DNA of 64,000 nucleotides from Boletus sp. NGJ (Eukaryota; Basidiomycota; Agaricomycetes; Boletales; Boletaceae): positions 124,001 to 188,000 of the forward strand of contig JAGTXK010000119.1 of assembly GCA_019096195.1 (NCBI GenBank). The letters are read 5' to 3'. The notes beneath the pieces were generated by a model. The model made no database searches. It worked only from the letters and a program-made list of their open reading frames with translations, and had not been told where the DNA came from. This document shows positions 23,101-33,539 of this stretch, piece by piece. The first letter of the stretch is position 1; the number at the start of each line of letters is the position of its first letter. The position numbers were made by a program, and so were the translations under genes.

Positions 23101-25410
23101 TCCAGCAGGTTGAGAGGGTATGCCTTGGCTCATTTCAGGACAAACGAGTCCTTTAATTCAATGGCGTGGTTGTATTGCCTTGAGGGAGGTAGCTTGGTAA
23201 TTGTCTTCTCCGTGAAGACATCTGTGTATTCTTTGAATGCATCTGGCAATGCACTCTTGGCCTTTGGCACCTGTTGGGCAATCTTGGTAGACAGAGTGGT
23301 CCTCTTGATCACAAACTCTGGTACATTCCCATGTGCATTGAAAAATTTGGCCTGTTACAAGGGCATCCAATGACAAAAGGTTTTGTAGAGTCCATCTTGC
23401 ACATACTCCTTTTCGTCATGTTCCAGATACCTCAGCAGGTATTGCTGTTCCAGTGTTCCTGGTGGATCGCCTTGAGTCCACTGATAGGAAGACAGCACTA
23501 TTGTTACCCATCCTTTCATCCAGTTGATATCAGGGTTCACTGCCCTGAGCCATGGAAGTCCTAAGATGACTTCGTCCTTGCCGCAGTTGAGGACATAGAG
23601 ATCCCGCTGTTCTCATATACCTCCATAGTCCAACACGATATTGGTTCTTTCCTTGATGGTCCCAGACTGGTTTTGGATTCCATCAATGTTCCAAGCTCAG
23701 ACTGGATTGTCCAGCTTCCATGTGGGTAGTCCCATTTTCTCCACCGTGTGTCTTGAGATGAAGCATCCTGTTGCTCCACTGTTGATTAGGGCTTTTGTTC
23801 CAACAATTTTGCCATCCTGCTTCCAGATCAAGAGAGGAATGCAAATAGAATTACTCTTCGATCCAGAAATAAATACAGAGGCAATCGTATAGGAAGAGGG
23901 TGATGTTGGTACATCTCTTCCACCTAAAAAGATGTTTGGTCTATGGGAGAAGTGGGAATTTGTGTAGCGGGTCCTAGGGCAAGAGAGTTGACATTCTCTT
24001 CCCATTCCATTGCGGCAGCTTCTTGTACTCATTCCAAAACGAGTCCTTGCTCATCCAGCCCTGTGTCAAAGGCTGTCTGAAGCGTCCTGAGAACTTTGTC
24101 TTGTCCGTTGTTTCTGGTGACTTCTGCGAGATACTCGTCAAGGGGATCTTGTGGTGTTTCCCTGGTAATGACCACTCTAGTGTGCATTTCCTGAGGTTTC
24201 CTATATTCCTCTTTTCTGACGGGCCAGTATCCTGGGTGATTCTTGGTACTGCACCCAATTTTGTTGCAGATGAAGCATCTATGCTCTCTCATCCGCTTGG
24301 CGTGTTCAATAGGAGATAAGGTGATCCTGTCCACATCCATTGCATTTGGATCGTGGTGGTTTCCTCGTCCTCTTCCAAAGGACGCAAAGGGTCCTTTCTG
24401 TATTCCTTCAATTCATTGCCATGCCCCATGGATGTTGGCAGCTACTTCGTAGACTTCTTCCATCTTCTCAGCTTTCTGGAAGGTCTCACTGTTGACCAGC
24501 TGTTGGGCAATGTTTGGGTCGATTCTCCTGAGGAAGAATTCAAGAATAGAGCGGAATTCTTGTAGTTCTGAGTGAACCACTAGCAACAAGAACTGGGAAA
24601 TGAATTTGTCGAATCCCTTTGGATCCCATTTGTCTTGTCGGAGGGATCCTAGTTCTGCCATTGCTAGGTTGCTGGTGTTGTGGGGAGTGAAGGTGAGGGC
24701 AAAGGCTTTCTTGATTTCGTTATAGATTTTGTCTGCATGTGGCATGGTGTCGTTGAGTAGCCTGGTTAGCCAGGCTTCTGCAAACACTTTTCCTCTTCCC
24801 TTGGACATTCGGTTCAATAGGATAAGTCTCTTGGCTTCCTCAGTGAACTTCTCTATGCCTCCTAGATGGAAGTATCCTTCCATAGCCATGAGCCATTGCT
24901 TGGCATCATTTGTCTCCCCTGAGAACTCCTCAGGCAGGGCAGCTTTAATTTCAACCATTTCGTCTTCGTTGTCTGTGTCTTCTTTGGGCCAGGGATTTCC
25001 TGGATCAGGATCGGGACTAGACCTTCCACTTGGGAATAGAGGGTCGGGGGAGTCTACTCTGATGGGAACCAGTTGGAACGCTGGCAGTGGGATAGGAGTG
25101 TCTGATGGGGTTGAAGTTCAAGAGCAGAGACCACCTGGAAAATCTGGTTGTCTGGGCTGTTCTGGAAATGTGCAGGTGGGAGGGTTGTTGTAATGGGATG
25201 ATGACCCTAGGATCCTTCTTGATGAAGACGTATCGGAGATAGGAGTAGAAGCCCATGATGATGTGGCTTCTTCTTCTCGATCTTCTCCTAGGAGATGGGA
25301 AAGATTGATTCTGCGCAGTGTGTAGAGTGAGGGCCTATCCTCTGATAGGCAGTTTTAATTCCTTGGAATAACAGTGGGAGTTGCAAGACTGAATAGTCTT
25401 TGGCAATTTA

Positions 25411-25422
25411 TAATCTAGATCT
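25411..25422 (-). promoter_or_regulatory. Putative self-primer binding site of element B
   Basis: On the element strand AGATCTAGATTA lies two bases from the 5' LTR. It pairs at 11 of 12 positions with TAACCTAGATCT in the LTR (27335-27346), which begins about 33 bp downstream of the TATA-like element (27372-27379). It is the same layout as in A and C. Confidence 0.6.
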
Positions 25423-25585
25423 TTTGTTATGCCGGGTAACAATGTGACATGTTCCTGTATAATCAACCCTGTTTGATTATAGGACTAGCAGGACTTGAGG
25501 GGAAAATACCTCCAGAGGCCCAATGATTCCTCTGACTGGGGACTGCTGCTAGCTTTACATAGAGTTCTGTCATTACCTCTACAAC

Positions 25586-26996
25586 TAGTGATGTTGTGGG
25601 CTGGGTCTGAAGCCCTGAAGCCCTGGTACCAGGCCTTATTTAGGCCAGGCCCAAGCCCTAGTCTCTTAAGGGCCTGAGGCTTGGGCTTGGAGTTAGTCAG
25701 GCCCAAGCTCTGGGCTCAGGCCCTGGCTTTTTAATTGTAAGTAATTGTTTGATATTTATTATATGACTAAATTTTTTAAAGCATGCAGATAATGCTCAAC
25801 AAAGCTTTTCTTCTGAGGGTATCTCCACTCTACAATATGCTCTGCCAGCACTTGAGGCTTTGCACAAGGCTTGGACTGCTCACTCTGAATCTTCTAGATA
25901 TTTTGCCTTCCAAGATGGCCTGCATGCAGCTCTTGCCAAGATTGCAGAGTACTATGACCATACAGCAGATTCTGATGCTTATACCATAACTATATGTAAG
26001 TTTTCCTTGATTTTTGAATCTATAACTTATGCTTTGTAGTGCTTGATCCTACTTTGAAAGATGGCTATTTCAAGAAGTATTGGAGGCAAGAGCTACATAA
26101 CAATGTTATGAAGAATGCAGAGAAATTAGTATGTTTGACTTTGAGATGTTTAGAATTTTCTAACATAGTTATAGTTTCAGGAGTGCTTCAACCAGCTGTA
26201 TGGTAAGGAGGGTCCTTTACCTGCCACTAAGCAGAAGGGAAAGCTTGGAAAGCTTCTCAGAGAGCTTTCCAGTGATGATAATGATTCAGCTGAGGAAAGT
26301 GTTGGAATTGATCCTCAGTCTCCTTGGATGAAAGAGTTCAACCTCTATCTTCACTCTATCCATACTCTCCCTGAGGAAATGTCAGTGGTCAAATGGTGGG
26401 GGGTAAGTATTATGTTTTCAATTAATTTGAAGTGACCAAGTCCTTTCAGATCAATGCTCAGCAGTATCCTATATGGGCATCTCTAGCTTGTGACTATCTT
26501 GCAATCATGGCCTCTTTAGTATCCAGCGAGTGAGCCTTTTCTGCAGCTGCACTAACTATTACCAAGTGTCACAATCGCTTGAAGGGGGATATTGTAGAGG
26601 CCATTCAAGTGTTGCGCATGATATATAATCATGATCTTATCTTTAGTGAGCCAGGTCCATCTTCTGCCTTGGAACTAGCAATGGAAGAGGATGAAAATGA
26701 GGAGAAGAATGAACAAAGAGTAGATAAGGGCAAGGGCAAGGGAAAAGAGAAGGAAGTAGAGGATTTGGATTGGATTTTGGAACTTTCAGATGATACAGAT
26801 GTAGAGATATGATTGCTATTGTGGTATAAATGATCAAAGTTATCATTTTGACTTTACATATAAAAAGCCCTGGCCTAGGCCCAAGCCAGGCCAGGCCTGG
26901 TTCTATTTAAGGGCCTGGGCCTGGACCTGGATCTGGTCAGGCCCAGGCCCAGTCAAGCCAGGGCTTTCAGGCCAAGCCAGGCCCTTAACATCACTA
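25586..26996 (+). mobile_element. Short hAT DNA transposon inside the LTR of element B
   Basis: A 1411-bp element with perfect 10-bp terminal inverted repeats TAGTGATGTT / AACATCACTA and an 8-bp target duplication TCTACAAC (25578-25585 and 26997-27004), the hAT signature. Both ends carry many short GGCCTGG / CCAGGCC repeats in both orientations (about 25600-25730 and 26865-26990). In this superfamily such subterminal repeats are transposase binding sites. The interior keeps only the C-terminal part of a transposase gene, so it is an internally deleted, non-autonomous copy. It is the youngest layer of the A-B nest. Confidence 0.95.
25785..26812 (+). pseudogene. hAT transposase, C-terminal remnant with dimerisation domain
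   Basis: Exon-like pieces are separated by clear GT-AG introns (GTAAGTTTTCC...TTTGTAG near 25996-26039, and GTAAGTATTATG...CCTTTCAG near 26403-26450). The spliced frame includes SPWMKEFNLYLHS and then the hAT dimerisation motif (INAQQYPIWASLACDYLAI, then AFSAAALTITKCHNRLKGD). It ends in an acidic/basic tail to about 26812. In the conserved SSERAFS motif the Arg codon is a stop (CGA to TGA near 26530). The N-terminal DNA-binding and most of the catalytic region are missing. It is inactive by itself, though the ends could in principle be moved by a transposase supplied elsewhere. Confidence 0.8.
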
Positions 26997-29900
26997 TCTA
27001 CAACCAATGGAGGAGTCTTGGATTTACCAACGGTGGCACAATCCTCCGAGAAGGAAGAGCAGACCGGATGCGGAGGCCAGAGACTAGTTCTCTGGGCTTA
27101 TATGGCCTAGTGCTGGTGGCAGAGTCCCAGGCTTTACACGGACCAACCTCTTGTTGGTCATTGGAGTTGCCAAAGCTTTGAAGCAGATAATGGCAACGAG
27201 GCCACACAAGTGCATAGTGATGAGAAGGACGATCACAAGCACAAGGGCGATCACCTCCAGAGCAGGAGTGAGGCTTCTGAGGTGAAGTGGAACCAGTAGT
27301 GGGGGAAGCTGGTAGATTACACAGGAAGGAGTGTAGATCTAGGTTAAGGTTATATGAAGGGCCTGCGTCCCTATTTATAGGTCTTGCCCATCTAGGGCAG
27401 GCTTCATATCCAATATAGTAATTGTAAGTCGCAGACAAAAGATTACTATAAGTGGATCAAGGCATCAGTCAAAATGGAGGGGATAGGAACACTGGGCTGT
27501 GTATGAGAGAGCACAGCCAGGAAGGCAATGTCTGTGATCAGATCAAGAAGGAAGAAGGCATATATCTATGAAATAAGGGAGGCAGTATCCAGACCAAACG
27601 GGTAGCTTCCTGAAAAGGGAGTTATGAGTAACTTCCTAGAAAGGAGGTTCTGGATGGGGTGATGCCTGAGTCAGTGTCGCAGGGGAATCCCTGGTCCGAG
27701 TCGAAGAATAGATCGTCCCATAGTCCTACAGGAGGTAAGGGAAGGGGAAAAGATGTACCCCCTTCGGTAACCGTAACACCACTCCTGACGCCGTGAGGGA
27801 AGCGTCAGTCATGAGGGTGAAGGGTTTCAAAGTATCGGGGAAGGTAAGGACAAGTTTCTTTGTGAATGAAGCCTGAAGGGCTCTGAACAACTTTTCTTGG
27901 AGGTCTCCCCAGGACCAGGACATTGTCTGCTTTGTAAGGTCCAGCAGTGGATGTGTGATGTCGAAGAAAGAGGGGATGAACTTCCTATAGAAGTTGCAGA
28001 ATCTGATGAAGGACCGGACGTCCTTAACATTCACCGGGAGTTTCCATTGCTTGATGGCATTGAGCTTGACTGGGTCCATCTGGACGCCGTCCTTTTCTAT
28101 GATCATTCTGAGATATTCAACTTCTTCAGCTGAGAAGGTGCACTTCTTCAGTTTGAGGTACATTTCATGCTGTCGGAAGCATTCTAGGACCTTCTGTGTT
28201 CTCTCATTGTGAGTTATCTGATCTGAAGAGTGTATCAACAGATTGTCCATATAGATTACCAACCATCCCTCCACAATATAATCTCCAAAGAGATCATCCA
28301 TGAAGGCCTGGAATGTTGCTGGGGAATTACACATCCCAAAGAACATCACATTTGGTTCGAACAACCCGAATGGGGTGAGGAAAGCCACCTTCCACCGATC
28401 TTTGGATTTGATCAAGATGTTATTGTAGCCCCATCATACATCAAACTTGGTGAAGATTGACAATTCCTTTAATTTGCCCAGGAGATTGGAAATTAAGGGG
28501 AGGGGGTAAGCATTCTTGATCGTGTGGCTATTGAGGTATCGGTAGTCTTGGCAGGGGCGGAGCTTTCCATCTTTCTTCTGCACAAAGAAGAAAGGGGCAG
28601 CCTAGGGAGATTTTGATGAAGATATCTTCCCGGTTTTGAGGTGTTCATTGATGAACTCTTTGCATGCCTGCTGTTCCAGTGGGTTTAGGGGATACGCCTT
28701 GGCTTGTTTCAGAACAAACAAGTCTTTTAACTTGATGGCATGGTTGTAGAGCCAGGAGGGAGGTAACTTGGTAATTGTCTTCTCCATGAAGACATCCATG
28801 TATTTTTTGAACACATCTGGTAATGCGATCTTGGCCTTTGGCGCCTGTTGGGCGATCTCGGTAGACAGAGTGGTCCTCTTGATGACAAACTCTGGTACAT
28901 CCCCATGCACGTTGAAAAACTTGGCCCATTGTAAGGGCATCCAATGACAAAAGGTTTCGTAGAGTCCATCTTGCATGTACTCCTTTTCGTCATGCTCCAG
29001 ATACTGTAGCAGGTATTGCTGTTCCAGTGTTCCCAGTGGGTCCCCTTGGGTCCATCAGTAGAAAGACAGCACTATGGTTACCTGTCCTTCCATCCAGTTG
29101 ATATCAGGGTTCACTGCTCTGAGCCATGGAAGTCCTAAAATGACTTCATCCTTGCCACAATTGAGGACATAGAGATCCTGCCATTCTCATATGCCTCTGT
29201 AGTCCAATATGATGTTGGTCTTCTCCTTGATGGTTCCTGACTGGTTTTGGGTTTCATTAATGTTCCAAGCTTGGACTGGATTGTTCAGCTTTCATGTGGG
29301 TAATCTCATTTTCTCCACCGCTTGTCTTGAAATGAAGCATCCTGTTGCTCTACTGTTGATTAGGGCTTTTGTTCCAACAATTTTGCCATCCTGCTTCCAG
29401 ATCAAGAGAGGAATGCAAATAGAATTACTCTTCGATCCAGAAATAAATACAGGTGCAATCGTGTAGGAAGAGGATGATGTTGGTACATCTCTTCCACCTA
29501 AAAAGATGTTTGGTCTATGGGAGAAGTGGGAATTTGTGTAGCGGGTCCTAGGGCAAGAGAGTTGACATTCTCCTCTAGTGTGCATTTCCTGAGGTTTCCT
29601 ATATTCCTCTTTTCTGACGGGCCAGTATCCTGGGTGATTCTTGGTACTGCACCCAATTTTGTTGCAGATGAAGCATCTATGCTCTCTCATCCGCTTGGCG
29701 TGTTCAATAGGAGATAAGGTGATCCTGTCCACATCCATTGCATTTGGATCGTGGTGGTTTCCTCGTCCTCTTCCAAAGGACGCAAAGGGTCCTTTCTGTA
29801 TTCCTTCAATTCATTGCCATGCCCCATGGATGTTGGCAGCTACTTCGTAGACTTCTTCCATCTTCTCAGCTTTCTGGAAGGTCTCGCTGTTGACTAGTTG

Positions 29901-30808
29901 CCAGGCAATATTTGGATTAATCCCCCTGAGGAAGAATTCCAGGATAGAGTGGAATTCTTGTAGCTCAGAGCAAACTATCAGCAATGAGAACTGGGAAACG
30001 AATTTGTCAAATCTCTTTGGATCCCGTTTATCTTGTTGGAGGGATTCAAGTTCTGCCATGGCCAGGTTACTGGTGTTGTGGGGGGTGAAGGTGAGGGCAA
30101 AAGCTTTCTTGATTTCATTATAAGTCTTGTCTACTTGTGGCACAGTGTCATTGAGCAGCCTGGTCAGCCAGGCTTCTGCGAACACTTTTCCTCTTCCCTT
30201 GGACATCCTGTTCAATAGGATAAGCCTCTTGGCTTCCTCTATGAACTTCTCTGCTCCTTCTAGATGGAAGTATCCTTCCATAGCCATAAGCCATCTCTTG
30301 GCATCATTTGTCTCTCCTAAGAACTCCTCAGGCAAGGCAGCTTTGATTTCAACCATCTCTTCATCATCATCAGAGCCTTCGTTCGTCAAAAGATTTTCCA
30401 GATAGGGGTTTGGACTAGATGCTCTGCTTCAATTGAGGAGGGAGTCAGAGGAATCTACTCTGATGGGAACCGGTTGGAACACGGGCAGAGGGGTAGGATC
30501 TGCCAATGGGGTCGCGGTTCACGAGCAGAGACCACCTGGGAAATCTGGTCACCTGGGTGGATCTGGAAATGCACAGGAAGGAGGGTCATTGTAATGGAAT
30601 GATGACCCTGGCATCCTTCTTGAAGACGAGTCGGAGATAGGAGTAGAAGCCTGTGATGGTGTGGCTTCTTCTTCTCGATCTTCTCCGAGGAGCTGGGTGA
30701 GGTTGATTCTGTGCAGTGCGTAGAGCAAGGGCCTATCCTCTGATAGGTGGTTCTATTCCCTTGAATAGAGGTGGGAGTTGCTGGACTAGATAGTCCCACA
30801 GCAATTTA

Positions 30809-30820
30809 TAACCTAGATCT
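30809..30820 (-). promoter_or_regulatory. Putative self-primer binding site of element A
   Basis: On the element strand AGATCTAGGTTA lies two bases from the 5' LTR. It is perfectly complementary over 12 bases to TAACCTAGATCT in the LTR (31290-31301). That stretch begins about 35 bp downstream of the TATA-like sequence (31329-31336), so it should be at or next to the mRNA 5' end. This matches Tf1-type self-priming and not tRNA priming. Confidence 0.65.
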
Positions 30821-30822
30821 TT

Positions 30823-31693
30823 TGTTACGCCATGTAACAAGTGACACGTTTCCAAGTAATCAACCTGTTTGATTACTGGACTAGCCAGACTTAAGGGGAA
30901 AATACCTCCCAAGGCCCAATGTTCCTCAGACTGGTGACCAATGGTGGAGTCTTGGACTTTGAGGATGGTGGCACAATCCAATGGAAGGGCAGACCTATCC
31001 TATACAGGGGTCAGTGGTGGAGTCCTGACCAATATGGGTACCAGTGGTGGAGTCCTGGATTTACTGTGCTGTCAGTGATGGAGTTCTGGGCTTACACGGG
31101 CCAACCTCTGTTGGTGTTGGAGTTGCCATCTAGCGACACGAGTGGATGGCAATGAGGCCACATAGATGTGAAGTGATGAGGAAGACAATCACTAGCACTG
31201 TGGTGATCACCTCCAGAGCAGAAGCAGGCTTCTAAGATGGAGTGGAACCGAGAGCTGGGCGAGCTGGTAGATTACATGGGAAGTTGTGTAGATCTAGGTT
31301 AGGATTTACATGAAGCGCAGATGCCCGTATAAATAGGCCTTCTCTATTCAGGGCAGGCTTTGTATTGTATATGGTAATACTGGAATATTACCATAAGAGA
31401 TCATATCATCAGTCAAATGAAGAAGATGGAATACTGGGCTGTGTGCAAGAGAGCATAGCCAAGGAGGCAATGTCTATGATCAGATCAAAAGGTGAAATGC
31501 ATGTAATGTGAAATAGAATGGGCTGTGTCACAGCCATAGTGGTGCATCACCTAGAAGGGGAGTTCCGGATAAGGCAATGCCTGCATGGGTGTCACTGGGG
31601 AATCCCTGGTCAGAGTCGAGGAAGAGGTCGTCCCATAGTCTGGAAGGAGAAGAAGGGAGAGAAAAAGATATACCCCCTTCTGTAATCATAACA
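30823..31693 (-). repeat. 5' LTR of Gypsy element A
   Basis: TGTTAC...TAACA ends, 871 bp, partnered with 13901-14813. It holds a TATA-like stretch at 31329-31336, hairpin AGTAATCAA...TTGATTACT at 30855-30877, and the terminal hairpin TGTTAC...GTAACA at 30823-30839. Confidence 0.92.
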
Positions 31694-32580
31694 GAGCTAA
31701 ACTCTTTTTCAAAGGCAATGTCAGGTTTGAAAGGGTGAATGGTAGTATCCAATCCAATTAATTTTGTCAATGTGGTATCAAGTTCATCCTCTTCATCTTC
31801 AGGGGTAAGCACTTGAGGTTCCTGTAGCTTGAATATCACCTTGGTCCTTTATGAAGGCTTTCTCTTGTTTTTGGTGGCCATACTGACATGTTGAAGATGT
31901 GTCTGTCTCTTCTGTCTATCTATCTCATCCTTCTTGCTTACAAGACCATCTAAACCACTAAATCTCCACAGATCCTCTGCAAACACCTTCCTGGACTTTA
32001 ATGGGTGGTGGGCAGTCTGTTCTACATGAGGCCTTCTGGTTTCCTTGGACTCTTTGCTAAGACTCTCAATCTTGTAGAATCTGGAGTTTATATGGAAGAT
32101 AAAGGAATACTGCTGAATTCTCCATACAAAACCTTTGCTTTTCTTTGTCAGCTTCTGGCTCACAGGTAGACATTGAAAATGGGAAAATATCATCTCAAGA
32201 GTGTCCATTAGATAGAAGTTCTCCTCTATGGTCCATTCCTCTAGCAGTTTATGATAAGCTTTTATATAGCCTTATTCATTCCAAAAGGCAGACCATTGGG
32301 AATTGGTCCTGGATGGAGAGCTGATCTCCTGACTTGAAAAATATATTTCCATATGATTGGCAAAGGACTTGGATCTTGGTCCATCACATCCATGAGCAGC
32401 CCCTTCTTCCTTTTCAAAACCAGTATTGCAGGCTTTGAAAGTAATATAGAAAAGAATCTGGTCAATGCTGGAAGCAGTCCAGCACTTTATAACATCAGAT
32501 AAGGAGATAGGAGTGGGTTCAATTCCCTTCAGGCTGGTTCTGTCCAATATCAACCACATCTGCTCAGTAAACTAGCAGAA
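31694..32580 (-). pseudogene. Unknown gene remnant interrupted by element A (right side)
   Basis: Minus-strand frames in this stretch include 32559-32272, 32208-31849 and 31839 up to the insertion. They are consecutive and share codon character, so they are probably pieces of one decayed or intron-bearing gene. The part next to element A is acidic (TPEDEEDELDTTLTKLIG) and appears to continue at 13900-13772 on the other side of A. The middle part is lysine-rich (KTREKA / MATKNKRKPS region). I recognise no domain. It may be a lineage-specific host gene or a transposon gene. Confidence 0.4.
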
Positions 32581-32759
32581 CAGTCAAGCCACATTTACAG
32601 CAGTATTCCAGAACCTAGAAGGCATAGACCAATTCTTTATAGCCGTTTGCAAAGCGATGTGGAAAACATATTTGAGAATTTGACTTGTCAGAAACTATCA
32701 GAGTAGGACCCCAGTTGTGCCTAGCCTACATGTGCACGATTAGCTACTTGTGACTGACT

Positions 32760-33189
32760 GTGACCTGTACCATATCCACTATGCTGCCACTGTCTCCAGC
32801 CTGTGAATCCAAGGAACTCCATGTATTTACAATCTTCCTTACTGTCTATTCCCTCCTCAAGAAGAAGGCATCTACTAAGGGCAAAGTGTCGACATCAAAG
32901 GAAGAGAAGTCTGTCAAAATCAAAGAACTGCAATTTTCCATCAATGACAGCAACTACCTTGACTTTTTACGAAGCATACTTGACAAGCATGGGCAAGATC
33001 AATACAGGATATCAGAGAAACTGCAGTTTCCATTCAAGTATGTGCTGCCAAAGGCAAAAGGGTAAGTCGCTCATTTTTTTCATTGCTTGACTTCAACAGT
33101 TGGTTCTACCTAGTAACTTCATTTAGCCAGCACTCCAGTGACACAATGGACATCGATCATGAAGCTGATTTAAAATATCTGCTGTGCTG
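32760..33189 (+). pseudogene. Intron-bearing coding fragment carried in the 32.6-33.5 kb transposon
   Basis: An open frame from 32760 to 33062 leads into a canonical intron (GTAAGTCGC...CATTTAG, about 33063-33125). A second short exon follows, encoding a DTMDIDHEADLKYLL stretch before a stop. The first exon has a lysine-rich linker (KKKASTKGKVSTSKEEKSVK), then KIKELQFSINDSNYLDFLRS and QFPFKYVLPKAKG. I do not recognise the family. The retained splice signals suggest that it was taken from genomic DNA of an expressed gene or is the element's own second gene. Confidence 0.45.
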
Positions 33190-33446
33190 AGGATGCAATG
33201 GCACCCAACAATGCAAGAGTATGTATGTATAGTATGCAGGTTGTAGACAATGCCAAACCTTCTGTAGAAGTCAAGAGTCTTGTATACAAGCATTTTCTTA
33301 ATGTCAAGAAGCCCACATATCTCTTTTATGGTGTAGCCATCAAGAGAAAGGGCAGGAATGTGTATTTTGGTGTTGTTGGGCATGGCATGAATTGGCATGG
33401 TGGGGCTAGTGGTGGTCTGAGTCAGCATAGTGCATGACAGAGCCAT
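33180..33446 (-). pseudogene. Transposase N-terminal fragment (helix-turn-helix)
   Basis: The minus-strand frame contains IPALSLDGYTIKEICGLLDIKKMLVYKTLDFYRRFG, a helix-turn-helix typical of the N-terminus of fungal IS630/Tc1-type transposases. It then decays. There is no catalytic triad, so it is a remnant of the element's own transposase. Confidence 0.6.
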
Positions 33447-33539
33447 CTTGGATTGGATGAGTTTGGGGTCCTACCCCAGCAGTTTCCGACAAGTCGAATT
33501 CTCAAATGTGTTTTCTGCATCGCTTTGCAAACGGCTGTA

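Larger units (their letters stand above)
18032..27778 (-). mobile_element. Gypsy element B: chromodomain LTR retrotransposon nested in A, broken
   Basis: A minus-strand Gypsy chromovirus inserted in the RNase H region of element A with a 5-bp target duplication CCACT (18027-18031 and 27779-27783). Its LTRs are 18032-18999 and 25425-27778, the latter split by a hAT element. Without the hAT it is about 8.3 kb. In element order: gag-like region (about 24958-24413), zinc knuckle region (about 24340-24170), protease (about 24032-23697), reverse transcriptase and RNase H (about 23376-21975), integrase (about 21801-20661), chromodomain (about 20604-20431) and extra 3' frame (20171-18846). It carries about ten breaks. 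The LTRs differ by about 5%, mostly transitions. A and B are related but distinct families, since their LTRs align only in blocks. Confidence 0.93.
25425..27778 (-). repeat. 5' LTR of Gypsy element B, split by a hAT element
   Basis: The LTR halves are 25425-25585 and 27005-27778 plus one copy of the hAT target duplication; without the hAT it is about 935 bp. A TATA-like stretch is at 27372-27379 and the hairpin TATAATCAA...TTGATTATA is at 25458-25481. Confidence 0.92.
13901..31693 (-). mobile_element. Gypsy element A: chromodomain LTR retrotransposon split by element B, broken
   Basis: A minus-strand Gypsy chromovirus with LTRs at 13901-14813 and 30823-31693 and a 5-bp target duplication GAGCT (13896-13900 and 31694-31698). 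Element B (18032-27778) is inserted in its RNase H region. Without B it is about 8.0 kb. In element order: gag-like region (about 30389-29811), zinc knuckle region (about 29740-29580), protease region (about 29480-29290), reverse transcriptase (about 28976-27784), RNase H (about 18030-17797), integrase (about 17495-16477), chromodomain (about 16404-16180) and the extra 3' frame (16064-14672). It carries roughly ten or more breaks and looks dead. LTR copies differ by about 4-5% by eye, younger than C. It interrupts an unknown acidic-protein frame. Confidence 0.92.
32640..33537. mobile_element. Tc1/IS630-like DNA transposon relic with gene-fragment cargo
   Basis: An 898-bp element flanked by TA (32638-32639 and 33538-33539). 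Its terminal inverted repeats are about 75-80 bp and start AGCCGTTTGCAAAGCGATG on the left, with the inverse on the right; they continue through GAGAATTYGACTTGTC to TAGGACCCCA. On the minus strand near the right end a frame keeps the helix-turn-helix of fungal IS630/Tc1-type transposases (LSLDGYTIKEICGLLDIKK). The catalytic part is missing. In its place is a plus-strand, intron-containing coding piece (32760-33180). This resembles a transposon that has picked up a gene fragment. Confidence 0.7.

Noticed and set aside
30800-30822. tRNA primer binding site next to the LTR of element A
   Set aside because: No TGG adjoining the LTR; the complementary sequence within the LTR explains the region better.
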